From NCBI GenBank assembly GCA_035249175.1, contig DATFGT010000051.1, positions 1 through 64,000 of the forward strand: a stretch of 64,000 bases of DNA, written 5' to 3'. The position numbers and the translations under genes were made by a program. The stretch comes from 66-474 sp035249175. GTDB lineage: Bacteria; Pseudomonadota; Gammaproteobacteria; Xanthomonadales; Rhodanobacteraceae. Below, in pieces: positions 28,837-36,714 of the stretch. The first letter of the stretch is position 1; each line of letters opens with the position of its first letter. The notes beneath the pieces are model-generated. The model ran no database searches and was not told the DNA's origin. It was given only the letters and a program-made list of their open reading frames with translations.

Positions 28837-29583
28837 ATGACCAAACGTGTAGCCGTCGTCACTGGCGGCATCGGCGGGCTGGGCACCGCCATTTGCAAGC
28901 GACTCGCAGAAGATGGCCGTCAGGTCATCGCCGCCGATCTCGGCAATCGCCAGGAACGCCTCGCCGCATTCCGCGAGGAGACCCGCGAGTACAACGGCAA
29001 CATCGTGTTCGCACCCGCCGACGTCGCGAATTTCGACGACTGCGCGAATCTGGTGAACCACATCACCGAAAAATACGGAAGCGTGGACATCGTGGTCAAT
29101 GCCGCCGGCATCACCCGTGACACCTCGCTCAAGAAGATGAGTCAGGCGCAATGGAGCGAGCTGATGCACGTCAACCTGGATGGCGTGTTCAACATGTGCC
29201 GCAACACCGTGGATGGCATGACGGCCCGCAACTTCGGGCGTATCGTGAACATTTCTTCAGTGAACGGCCAGACCGGCCAGTTCGGCCAGACCAACTACTC
29301 AGCCGCCAAGGCCGGCATGCACGGCTTCACCATGGCGCTGGCTCGCGAAGTCGCGAAGAAAGGCGTCACCGTCAACAGCGTATCGCCCGGCTACTGCAAG
29401 ACCGAGATGGTGATGAAGGTGCCCGAAGACATCCGCACCCAGATCGTCGCTCAGATTCCGGTGGGGCGCCTCGGCGAGCCTTCCGAAATCGCGCGCACCG
29501 TCGCCTTCCTCACCGCCGATGACGCTGGCTTCATCACCGGCGCCAACATCCCGGTGAACGGCGGGTATTTCATGTCGTTTTGA
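28837..29583 (+). CDS. phaB: Acetoacetyl-CoA reductase PhaB (SDR)
   Basis: 248 residues, the usual length. NADPH-dependent reduction of acetoacetyl-CoA to (R)-3-hydroxybutyryl-CoA in the PHB pathway. TGGIGGLG is the nucleotide-binding motif. VNAAGITRD gives the NAG-like element. The catalytic Ser in ISSVNGQTGQFGQ and Tyr-X3-Lys in YSAAKAG are present. The pattern with MHGFTMALAREVAKKGVTVN is typical of PhaB. A ribosome-binding site CGGAGA precedes the ATG. It pairs with phaR, so this is a PHA metabolism pair, but the thiolase and synthase genes are elsewhere. Confidence 0.92.
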   Translation: MTKRVAVVTGGIGGLGTAICKRLAEDGRQVIAADLGNRQERLAAFREETREYNGNIVFAPADVANFDDCANLVNHITEKYGSVDIVVNAAGITRDTSLKKMSQAQWSELMHVNLDGVFNMCRNTVDGMTARNFGRIVNISSVNGQTGQFGQTNYSAAKAGMHGFTMALAREVAKKGVTVNSVSPGYCKTEMVMKVPEDIRTQIVAQIPVGRLGEPSEIARTVAFLTADDAGFITGANIPVNGGYFMSF

Positions 29584-29589
29584 GGGGGC

Positions 29590-29785
29590 TTTGAACGCGC
29601 GACCGCACGGCGGCGAAGTGACGCTGGTGACGATCGGCAAGACACCCGACGTGTGGGCAGCGGCGGTCAAGGAATACGGCATCATCAACTGGTTCACCAC
29701 AACGAAGCCCGAAAACCGGATCGATGGGGCGCGGCGACCGTGGTCTGGCTCGATCGTTATCTGAAGAACACGTCCGTTACCGTGG
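29590..29785 (+). pseudogene. Relic of an S9/alpha-beta hydrolase gene
   Basis: Directly after the phaB stop, one frame encodes HGGEVTLVTIGKTPDVWAAA followed by VKEYGIINWFT, which matches the segment after the nucleophile Ser of S9 peptidases (GGSYGGYLTL...GKTPDVWAAG...YGIINW). The Ser motif is already lost. After about 29725 a different frame reads WGAATVVWLDRYLKNT, like a hydrolase C-terminus. A deletion plus a frameshift is the simplest reading. It is not a functional gene. The similarity rests on my recognition of family motifs. Confidence 0.55.
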
Positions 29786-29802
29786 GGGGCATCCCATGGG
29801 CA

Positions 29803-30159
29803 TCAAGGGGCCAGGACGCGGTCCCCGTGGCTTTTCGGCGCCGAGACGACAAGAAATCGAACCGCTTCGCCGCTGTCGTTGCGCACCTGATGCGCGGTGC
29901 CGGGCGCAACGTGCAGTCCTTCGCCGGGATGCAGGACCTGCATTGCGCCTTCCATCTCCAGCACGGCCTCACCTTCCAGCACATAGAAGAACTGCCGCGA
30001 GCGCGCGTGGAGGTGACGTTGCTCGGCCGTGCCGGGCGGCATGCGTTCCTCGATCACGCTGAGATCGTCGCAGGGCAGCAGATGCCAGCCCTCGCAACCG
30101 ATGCCCCAGGCGTAGTGTTCGGCGTTGTGGATATTGGCTAGCTTCAACGTTGTCTTCAC
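29803..30159 (-). CDS. Cupin domain protein
   Basis: 118 residues, a single beta-barrel. The metal-site motif EQRHLHARSRQFFYVLEGEA keeps His residues and the Glu-like pattern of cupin motif 1, and PGTAHQVRNDS gives motif 2 with its His. It may bind a metal and a small ligand; no catalytic role is assigned. The start is GTG at 30159, abutting the argH stop (TGAGTG), so translation is probably coupled to argH and the gene is the last of the arginine operon. This position suggests a role linked to arginine metabolism, but that is only positional inference. Confidence 0.75.
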   Translation of the reverse strand: MKTTLKLANIHNAEHYAWGIGCEGWHLLPCDDLSVIEERMPPGTAEQRHLHARSRQFFYVLEGEAVLEMEGAMQVLHPGEGLHVAPGTAHQVRNDSGEAVRFLVVSAPKSHGDRVLAP

Positions 30160-31455
30160 TCAAGCATCCAGCGCAGTCAGGCGAATTTGCAAATCGTCCA
30201 GCCGCAAATCGGCGTGCGCCCCGGGCGAGGTGCGCGCTGCAAGGCTTTGCTCTGGCGTGTGGCCTTGCCCTGCCGCACCGGCCGCATCGCCGGCGGCGCG
30301 ATAGGCGTCGCGGAACGGGACGCCCGCGGCAGCCTGTTCGATCACAGTATCCGTGGCGTACATTGCGGGTTCGATCGCGGCGCGCATCGCGGCTTCCTTC
30401 CAGCGCAGGCCTGCGAGCAGATCGGGCACCAGTTCCATCGCGAGCAGCCCGCGATGCACGCCATGGAAGATTCCACCTTTGCTGAACTGCAAATCGCGCT
30501 GGTAACCCGACGGCAGCGACAGCAATTGTTCGACCTCGGTACGCGCAGCGGCGACGCTGGCATAACTTGCGCGCAACAGCTCGATCACGTCGGGGTTACG
30601 CTTGTTGGGCATGATCGACGAGCCGGTCGTGTATTCTGGCGGCAGCGAGACGAATCCAAATTCTGCAGTGGTGAACAACGACAGGTCCCAGGCCAATCGG
30701 CGCACGTCCAGCAACGCACTGCCAATCGCCTCCAGCGCCGCCATCTCGAACTTGCCGCGTGAAAGTTGTGCATACGTTGCACTCACCTGCATCCGCGCGA
30801 AGCCAAGTGCACGCGTGGTGTGGTCGCGATCGAGTTTCAGATTCACGCCATAGCCGGCCGCACTGCCAAGCGGGCTGGCATCAATCCAATCGTGCGTCTG
30901 CTTCGCGCGCCATGCGTCGTCGATGAAGGCTTCGGCAAATCCCGCCCACCACATCGACGTGGACGACACGACCGCGCGCTGCAGGTGCGTATAGCCGGGC
31001 ATCGGCAACAACTCGGTCGCCGCGCGATCCAGGCAAACCTGTGCGGTGGACTTACAGTGCGCCCTTAGCGCCGAAAGCTTTTCCTTCAGCCAAAGCCGCG
31101 TCGCGACCAGAATCTGATCATTGCGGCTGCGACCGGTGTGCACCCTCCGGCCTGTATCGCCAAGACGCTCCGTCAGCCGCGCTTCTATGGCGGAATGGCC
31201 GTCTTCAAAGCGTTCGTCCAACACGAAGGCACCGCCGCGAAAATCGTCAGCCAGCACGTCGAGCTCGCGCTTCAATGCGATTGCCTCGTCGGCATCGAGC
31301 ACGCCGATGTTCGCCAGTCCTTCGACGTGCGCCTTGCTGGCCCGGATGTCGTGCAGAAAGAACTCGCGATCCAGCAACACGTCATCGCCGGCAAGGAAGC
31401 GCATGATCTTTGCGTCCACCCTGCTGTCCGATTTCTGCCACAACAGGTCAGTCAT
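30160..31455 (-). CDS. argH: Argininosuccinate lyase
   Basis: 431 residues. Cleaves argininosuccinate to arginine and fumarate in the last step of the pathway. The superfamily signature GSSIMPNKRNPD is present with the catalytic Ser loop, and HTGRSRNDQ is the conserved N-terminal motif. Start: ATG at 31455 (MTDLLWQKSDSRVDAKI). It overlaps the argC stop by 8 bases, so translation is coupled. It is shorter than E. coli ArgH (457) but close to xanthomonad forms. Confidence 0.95.
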   Translation of the reverse strand: MTDLLWQKSDSRVDAKIMRFLAGDDVLLDREFFLHDIRASKAHVEGLANIGVLDADEAIALKRELDVLADDFRGGAFVLDERFEDGHSAIEARLTERLGDTGRRVHTGRSRNDQILVATRLWLKEKLSALRAHCKSTAQVCLDRAATELLPMPGYTHLQRAVVSSTSMWWAGFAEAFIDDAWRAKQTHDWIDASPLGSAAGYGVNLKLDRDHTTRALGFARMQVSATYAQLSRGKFEMAALEAIGSALLDVRRLAWDLSLFTTAEFGFVSLPPEYTTGSSIMPNKRNPDVIELLRASYASVAAARTEVEQLLSLPSGYQRDLQFSKGGIFHGVHRGLLAMELVPDLLAGLRWKEAAMRAAIEPAMYATDTVIEQAAAGVPFRDAYRAAGDAAGAAGQGHTPEQSLAARTSPGAHADLRLDDLQIRLTALDA

Positions 31456-32392
31456 GAGGAATTCCCGATAGTTCGTCCACGCCAATCGCGCGATTTATAT
31501 TCTGCATCGCCTGGGTTGCTGCGCCTTTCAGCAAATTGTCCAGCGTCGCCACGATCACCGCGCGCCGGCCATCAGCGGACAATGCGAAGCCGCCGATTTC
31601 GGCATGGTGTTTCCCGGCGATCCGGCTGACCCACGGCGGATCGTCCGTGACATGCACGAGCTTTTCATCGCGATAAACGTCGTGAAAACGTGAAAGCACT
31701 TCTTCCCGCTTCATCGCATGCGCCAGATACAAGTTGCTCGTGACGGTAAGCCCGCGAAAATGCGGTGCCACGTGCGGCATGAATTCCACCGGTACGCCAA
31801 GCTGGAACGCCGCTTCCTTTTCGTGGATGTGCCCCGTCAAGGCGTACGGCATCAAATTGTCCCGAAGCTTTTCGGGGTCATTCTTGTCGGAAGGCGCGGT
31901 GCCCGCGCCCGAATAGCCCGACACCCCGAAACACACCGGCGGCGCCGCCAGCACATCTCTCAAAGGCGCAACCGTCAGCTCGATCGCCGTGGCATAGCAA
32001 CCCGGATTACTGATCCGGCGCTCGCCGCGCCACTTGCCCCGCGTGAGCTCGGGGAGGCCGTAGTACCACGTTCTGTCGAAGCGATGGTCGGCAGACAAAT
32101 CGATGATCAACGTTTCGGGCGCAGCCGCATCGATCGCGCCCAGGTACGGAGCGGCCTCGCCATTCGGCAGCGCAAGGATCACGATGTCCGCGTGCTTGGT
32201 GGCTACGGCTTGCGGATCGAGGTTCTCGTAGCGCAAATCGCCCGCGTACCCATCGTTGTGGGTATCAACGCGTTGCCCGTCCAGCCCGCGCGAGGAAACG
32301 AAAGCGAGTTCCAGCACCGGATGGGCCGCGATCAAGCGGATCAACTCCGCGCCAGTATGGCCTCTTGCTCCAACTATCCCAATTGTCTTCAT
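31448..32392 (-). CDS. argC: N-acetyl-gamma-glutamyl-phosphate reductase
   Basis: 314 residues. NADPH-dependent reduction of N-acetylglutamyl phosphate to the semialdehyde. GIVGARGHTGAEL is the nucleotide-binding motif. The catalytic Cys is in SNPGCYATA and the catalytic His region is HHAEIGGFA. The gene is separated from argAB by 1 base and overlaps argH by 8 bases. Its length matches the short ArgC type. Confidence 0.95.
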   Translation of the reverse strand: MKTIGIVGARGHTGAELIRLIAAHPVLELAFVSSRGLDGQRVDTHNDGYAGDLRYENLDPQAVATKHADIVILALPNGEAAPYLGAIDAAAPETLIIDLSADHRFDRTWYYGLPELTRGKWRGERRISNPGCYATAIELTVAPLRDVLAAPPVCFGVSGYSGAGTAPSDKNDPEKLRDNLMPYALTGHIHEKEAAFQLGVPVEFMPHVAPHFRGLTVTSNLYLAHAMKREEVLSRFHDVYRDEKLVHVTDDPPWVSRIAGKHHAEIGGFALSADGRRAVIVATLDNLLKGAATQAMQNINRAIGVDELSGIPHD

Positions 32393-32393
32393 G

Positions 32394-33707
32394 TCAATCG
32401 ATCAGCGTCGGCTTTCGCTGCGCACAATGCATCACGCAACTCTCGATGGTTCTGAAATCGGCGCCCAGGCCGTACCAGAAGACCTTGTACTTCGATTCCT
32501 TGAAGCACCCATCCGACTGCTCGTGGTAGAACGCGTTGATGCGGTTGCCGTGCCGCGACCGCCAGAACAGTTTCGGGTTCTCCGCCCGCATTACCTGCCA
32601 TACCGCGCGTCCCAGACCCTCGCCCTGCGCCTCATCCAGGACCGCGAACTTGTCGAGATATGGCAAACCGCCCTCAAGCGTCAGGATCATCGCCGTGCGG
32701 TAATTTTCGCTCACGTAAACACGGTACGGCCGCACTTGCTCGAAATAGTCAGGTGCAAGATGGCGCGGCGCGAAGCTGGAATCGATCAGCGCGCGCATGC
32801 GGTCCTGGTCGACATCTTCCCAGGATCCGAAGCGCAGCACTTTCTCGCCGCGCCGCACCAGCGTCCCCGAACCCTTGTGGGTAAACAGTTCCTTGGCCAG
32901 TTCCGACGGCCGCGTGATCGAGACCGATGACGCCAGCGGCAGGTCACGCAACAGGTCCGCGATCTGCTCCAGCTTCAGGCGCATGCCGCCGCTGACCCAA
33001 GGCTGCGCCATCAGGTGTTTGTATTCGGTGGACAGGTTGATTGAATCGATGACCTTGCCTGCACCATCCAGCAAACCGCCCGTACCGGTCAGGAACACGA
33101 TCTTGTACGGCTGCAGCACGCGCACCAGTTCGTTGGCCGCGAAGTCGGCATTGACGTTCAGGATCTGGCCCTCTTCCGTTTCGCCAAGGCTGGCGATGAT
33201 CGGAATCGAGCCCATGCGCAGGCTCGCCTCGATCGGCGCGAGCTCGATGCGCCGGATCTTGCCGACCAGCCCGCAGTTCTCACGGTCCAGCCAGTCCACG
33301 GCGAACACGCCTGACACTACCGATGTCGCCCGCGTATCCATCGCGTGCAGCGCATCGACCAGTGCGAGATTCTGCTGGTGGAACACCCGCCGCACGATGC
33401 CGAGCGCCTGCGGCGGCGTCACGCGCAGACCGTTCACCGTGCGCTTTTCGATGCCCGCTTTCACGAGTTCATCGTCGAGCTGCGGACCGGCGCCGTGCAC
33501 CACGATCGGCGTCAAACCGACGCGCTGCAGGAACGTCAGCGACGAAGCGAGTTCGGTCAAATCATCCCGCAGCACGGCACCGCCGACCTTCACGACGGCA
33601 AAACGCTTCGCATCCAGTTGCGAAAAACGTTTCAGGTACTGCTGGACTTCCCGCGCACTGCCCATCGCCGACAGCAGGCGGACGATGGTGTTGCGTACTT
33701 CGCTCAT
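32394..33707 (-). CDS. argAB: Fused N-acetylglutamate kinase / N-acetylglutamate synthase
   Basis: 437 residues with two domains. The amino-acid kinase domain (about 1-290) has FAVVKVGGAVLRDD, VHGAGPQLDDEL and the GGM region of acetylglutamate kinases. The C-terminal GNAT acetyltransferase domain (about 295-437) contains YRTAMILTLEGGLPYLDKFAV and LGRAVWQVMR. Such bifunctional enzymes (NAGS/K) make acetylglutamate and phosphorylate it, and occur in Xanthomonadaceae and relatives. This is the first committed step and the likely feedback point for arginine. It lies between argE' and argC, 1 base from argC. An approximately 100-base gap separates it from argE'. Confidence 0.93.
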   Translation of the reverse strand: MSEVRNTIVRLLSAMGSAREVQQYLKRFSQLDAKRFAVVKVGGAVLRDDLTELASSLTFLQRVGLTPIVVHGAGPQLDDELVKAGIEKRTVNGLRVTPPQALGIVRRVFHQQNLALVDALHAMDTRATSVVSGVFAVDWLDRENCGLVGKIRRIELAPIEASLRMGSIPIIASLGETEEGQILNVNADFAANELVRVLQPYKIVFLTGTGGLLDGAGKVIDSINLSTEYKHLMAQPWVSGGMRLKLEQIADLLRDLPLASSVSITRPSELAKELFTHKGSGTLVRRGEKVLRFGSWEDVDQDRMRALIDSSFAPRHLAPDYFEQVRPYRVYVSENYRTAMILTLEGGLPYLDKFAVLDEAQGEGLGRAVWQVMRAENPKLFWRSRHGNRINAFYHEQSDGCFKESKYKVFWYGLGADFRTIESCVMHCAQRKPTLID

Positions 33708-33806
33708 GCCGACTGCATCCTCACGCGCGGACCGCCGGAAGCAACCCCCGGGGAGGCTGGCTGGCCGTACCCAGTGCCCTCCCCATGGCTTCCAGGGGAA
33801 ACATGT

Positions 33807-35030
33807 TCATGACGATTTCTCCGTAATGCCCAGATACGTTCGGGCTGCAGCTTCAAGTTCATCCAGCGCTACCCATTCGTCGGCGCTGTGCGCCTGGGCG
33901 ATGTCGCCCGGGCCGTAAACGAACGTCGTGCAACCGGCGCCTGAAAACAATGCGGCCTCGGTCCAGAAATCGACCGCCTCGCCAACGGGAATTCCAAGTT
34001 CATCCGCGAGCGCGCGTGCGTCGCGCAAGCGCGATTCCGCATCGGCCGCGTTGGCCGGCAACGTCGGCCCGCGAAAAGTTTCCTCGAACTCCAGCGGCGT
34101 CTGGTCGACAAGCGTGCGCAAACCTTCCAGCAAACCGTCCATGTCCACCGATGGCAACGGGCGCATTCCCAAACGCAGTTCCGCCTCCGGCGCAATCATG
34201 TTGGCCTTGATGCCACCTTCGAGGCGGCCGATATTCAAACGCAGGCCACGCAAGCTGCCGAAAGTTTCCGTGGATCGCGCTTCGGCAAAATCCAGCGCCG
34301 CGGCGCCCCAGCGAACGGCCTGATGCAACGCGCTGTCCGACGGTTTCTGTTCGCTCGATGCATGGCCCGCACGCCCTTCGAAACGTGCGCGCACCGACTG
34401 GATGCCGCGGTGTGCAAGCACAGCTTTGCAGCGGGTGGGCTCGGCGACGATCACGGCTTCAAAGCCCCTCTCCCTCCGGGAGAGGCGGCGCGTAGCGCCG
34501 AGCGCGCAGCGCTGGGGTGAAGGCTCGGTGTTGTTGTGACCTCCATCCGTTCGCGAACCCTCATCCGGCGCTGCGCGCCACCTTCTCCCGGGCGGAGAAG
34601 GATTGGCTGCCAAGAACGCCTTGATGCAACGCGGATCGGCGCCTTCCTCATCCGTCGTAAACAGCAACGCCATGTCGCCATCCGACAACTTCGCCGCTGC
34701 CAGCAACGCCGCCGCCGCGCCCTTGATGTCGCACGCGCCAAGGCCGATCGCCCGATCGCCCCCCACCCGCAATTCGAATGGACTGGCGCTCCACGTTGGA
34801 GAATCGGGAACTGTATCGAGGTGGACATTGAACAGAAGTTTCGGCTCTCCGCGCATCGCCAACAGGCTCACCGCACCCGCGCCGTGATCCGTCACCCGTA
34901 CATCGAAGTTCTGCAACTGACCGCGCAGGTAGTCAAAGATGCCCGTGCCGATCGCACGCGGCGGATTGCGCGTGTCGAACGCAACCAGCGCACGCAGATG
35001 CGCCAGCGTGGCATCGAGCAGCCCGTCCAT
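33807..35030 (-). CDS. argE': N-acetyl-L-citrulline deacetylase (ArgE-like, M20) with an in-frame repeat insertion
   Basis: 407 residues, about 40 longer than usual xanthomonad homologues (about 366). M20 metallopeptidase: metal ligands are in FNVHLDTVP (His, Asp), ACDIKGAAAALL (Asp) and FTTDEEGAD (Glu-Glu). Downstream regions include RGGIKANMIAPEAELRLGMR-like and WTEAALF segments. Because the pathway uses AOTCase, the substrate should be acetylcitrulline, giving citrulline. Residues about 143-189 (PSPPGRRWRAAPDEGS... to SRRERG) are encoded by two opposed copies of a hairpin repeat and have no equivalent in the family. They lie just before the strand AVIVAEPT. The frame is preserved, so a functional protein with an extra loop is likely but unproven. 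Start: ATG at 35030, overlapping the argG stop (TAATG). Confidence 0.85.
   Translation of the reverse strand: MDGLLDATLAHLRALVAFDTRNPPRAIGTGIFDYLRGQLQNFDVRVTDHGAGAVSLLAMRGEPKLLFNVHLDTVPDSPTWSASPFELRVGGDRAIGLGACDIKGAAAALLAAAKLSDGDMALLFTTDEEGADPRCIKAFLAANPSPPGRRWRAAPDEGSRTDGGHNNTEPSPQRCALGATRRLSRRERGFEAVIVAEPTRCKAVLAHRGIQSVRARFEGRAGHASSEQKPSDSALHQAVRWGAAALDFAEARSTETFGSLRGLRLNIGRLEGGIKANMIAPEAELRLGMRPLPSVDMDGLLEGLRTLVDQTPLEFEETFRGPTLPANAADAESRLRDARALADELGIPVGEAVDFWTEAALFSGAGCTTFVYGPGDIAQAHSADEWVALDELEAAARTYLGITEKSS
34464..34603. repeat. Two opposed copies of the double-hairpin repeat inside argE'
   Basis: Copy A, 34466-34524, has CTCTCCC/GGGAGAG and GGCGC-GTA-GCGCC. Copy B, 34556-34601, is in the opposite orientation with GGCGC-TGC-GCGCC and CTTCTCC/GGAGAAG. 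About 31 unrelated bases separate them. The pair contains no stop in the argE' frame. Confidence 0.85.
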
Positions 35031-36220
35031 TACCGATTGACCTCGGCCCACAAGGTCGAACTCATGCCGAACAACTTGATGAAGCCCTCGGCCTCGGCCA
35101 CACCCCAATCCGCGGCTTGGGCGTAGGTCGCACCCTTGGCACTGAGGATGCGGCGAGACGACACGGCCACGGCATCCACTCTGCCGCCATGTGTTTCCAG
35201 CGTGACCTCCCCTTCGACGCAGCGCTGGCTGGACGCCAGGAATGCTTCGAGATCGGCCTTCAGCGGATCATGGAAGAATCCCTCGTAGACGAGTTCGATC
35301 CACTTGCGTGCAATCGTCGGTTTGAAGCGGTTCTGCTGCTTGCTCAGCACCGCCTCCTCGAGCGCACGGTGCGCGGCCAGGAGTGCAGCCAGCCCGGGCG
35401 CCTCGTAAACAATTCGCCCCTTCAACCCGATCGTGGTATCACCCGTGTACATTCCACGTCCGACGCCGTACTGCGCGAACAGGTGGTTCATGCGCCCGAG
35501 CAGGATATGACCGGCAACGCGCTCGCCGTTCAAGGTTTGCGCCACGCCGCCGGCAAAGCCGAGCTTCACGCGCAACGGGTGGGCCGGCCATTCACCGCGT
35601 GGTTTGCACCAACCACGGGCGTCCTCTTCGGGGGCTTCCCAGCGGTCGATTTCGCCACCCGACAGGGTCACGCCCAGCAGGTTTTCGTTGATGGTGTAGG
35701 CCTGCTGCTTGGCGCGTACATCGAACCCGCGCTGTTTCAAGTACTCCTGCTCGTACGCGCGAACCGCCGTGTGTTCCTTCTGGATTTCGCGAATCGGCGC
35801 GACGATTTCAAAATCGCCCAGCGTCTTCACCGTCAGATCGAAACGCACCTGGTCGTTGCCCATCCCGGTGCAACCATGCGCAATGGCGTGCGTGCCGAGT
35901 TCGGTCGCGCGCTTGATGGCCGCCTCGACGATCAAATAGCGATCGGAAACCAGCAGTGGATACTGGCCTTGGTAGCCCTCGCCCGCCCACACGAATGGCT
36001 TGACGAAGTGCTCCCATAAGGCGGGAGCGCCATCGACGGTGACGTGCGAGGCGACGCCCAATTCCTTCGCACGCGCCTCGATATACGCGCGCTCTTCCGC
36101 TCCCATACCGCCGGTATCGGCGAAAACGGTGTGCACTCGCCAGCCACGTTCGATGAGATACGGCACGCAGAAGCTGGTATCGAGGCCCCCGGAAAAGGCG
36201 AGAACGATGTCCTTGTTCAT
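35030..36220 (-). CDS. argG: Argininosuccinate synthase
   Basis: 396 residues. Joins citrulline and aspartate using ATP to form argininosuccinate. AFSGGLDTS is the N-type ATP pyrophosphatase P-loop. HGCTGMGNDQVRFD and YTINENLLGVTLSGGEIDRW give citrulline- and Asp-binding regions. Its stop overlaps argE' (TAATG) and its start overlaps the upstream OsmC stop (ATGA), so it is part of a tightly coupled operon. Confidence 0.96.
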   Translation of the reverse strand: MNKDIVLAFSGGLDTSFCVPYLIERGWRVHTVFADTGGMGAEERAYIEARAKELGVASHVTVDGAPALWEHFVKPFVWAGEGYQGQYPLLVSDRYLIVEAAIKRATELGTHAIAHGCTGMGNDQVRFDLTVKTLGDFEIVAPIREIQKEHTAVRAYEQEYLKQRGFDVRAKQQAYTINENLLGVTLSGGEIDRWEAPEEDARGWCKPRGEWPAHPLRVKLGFAGGVAQTLNGERVAGHILLGRMNHLFAQYGVGRGMYTGDTTIGLKGRIVYEAPGLAALLAAHRALEEAVLSKQQNRFKPTIARKWIELVYEGFFHDPLKADLEAFLASSQRCVEGEVTLETHGGRVDAVAVSSRRILSAKGATYAQAADWGVAEAEGFIKLFGMSSTLWAEVNR

Positions 36221-36714
36221 GATGGGTGTCCTGCAAAGGTAAGGTTTTCGACGACGATGCGCGGCTCACAGCGCACCGTGAAATTGACGGACGCGGAAAC
36301 GAAGCACGCGTGATGTGCACCCTCGTGGGCGGCTGCAGCTTTCGCGGGATCGCTGGTCGCGGTGATCGTCACGATGGGCCGCAGCACCACCTCGGTGAAA
36401 TGGCCACCGTTGCCTTCCGTCACCATCGTGCCTTCGGCCGCATCGGCGTACGCCGTCACCACCACACCCGCGAGCGTGGCCACATGCAGGTACGCGAGCA
36501 TGTGGCAGGTGGAAAGCGCCGCCACCAGCATGTCTTCGGGATTGTGTTTGGCGCCATCCCCGCGGAACGCAGGATCGGAAGACCCCGCGATCTCCGGTTT
36601 GCCCTCCACGCGAATCACGTGCTCGCGCCCGTAGTTGCGATATCCATCGGTGCCGCTGCCACGATTGCCGGTCCATTCCACGCCGACGCGATAGCGGTGT
36701 TGATGACCTGTCAT
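36217..36714 (-). CDS. OsmC/Ohr family protein within the arginine operon
   Basis: 165 residues. OsmC-fold: LVAALSTCHMLAYLHVA contains the first redox Cys, and the second region AHHACFVSASVNFTV the second Cys. The N-terminal half includes KPEIAGSSDPAFRGDGAKHNPEDML. Such proteins are thiol-dependent peroxidases for organic hydroperoxides, or lack known function. It overlaps argF' and argG by 4 bases (ATGA) on each side, so it is translated with the arginine genes. There is no known role for OsmC in arginine synthesis; co-regulation may be simply operonic. Start: ATG at 36714. Confidence 0.85.
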   Translation of the reverse strand: MTGHQHRYRVGVEWTGNRGSGTDGYRNYGREHVIRVEGKPEIAGSSDPAFRGDGAKHNPEDMLVAALSTCHMLAYLHVATLAGVVVTAYADAAEGTMVTEGNGGHFTEVVLRPIVTITATSDPAKAAAAHEGAHHACFVSASVNFTVRCEPRIVVENLTFAGHPS

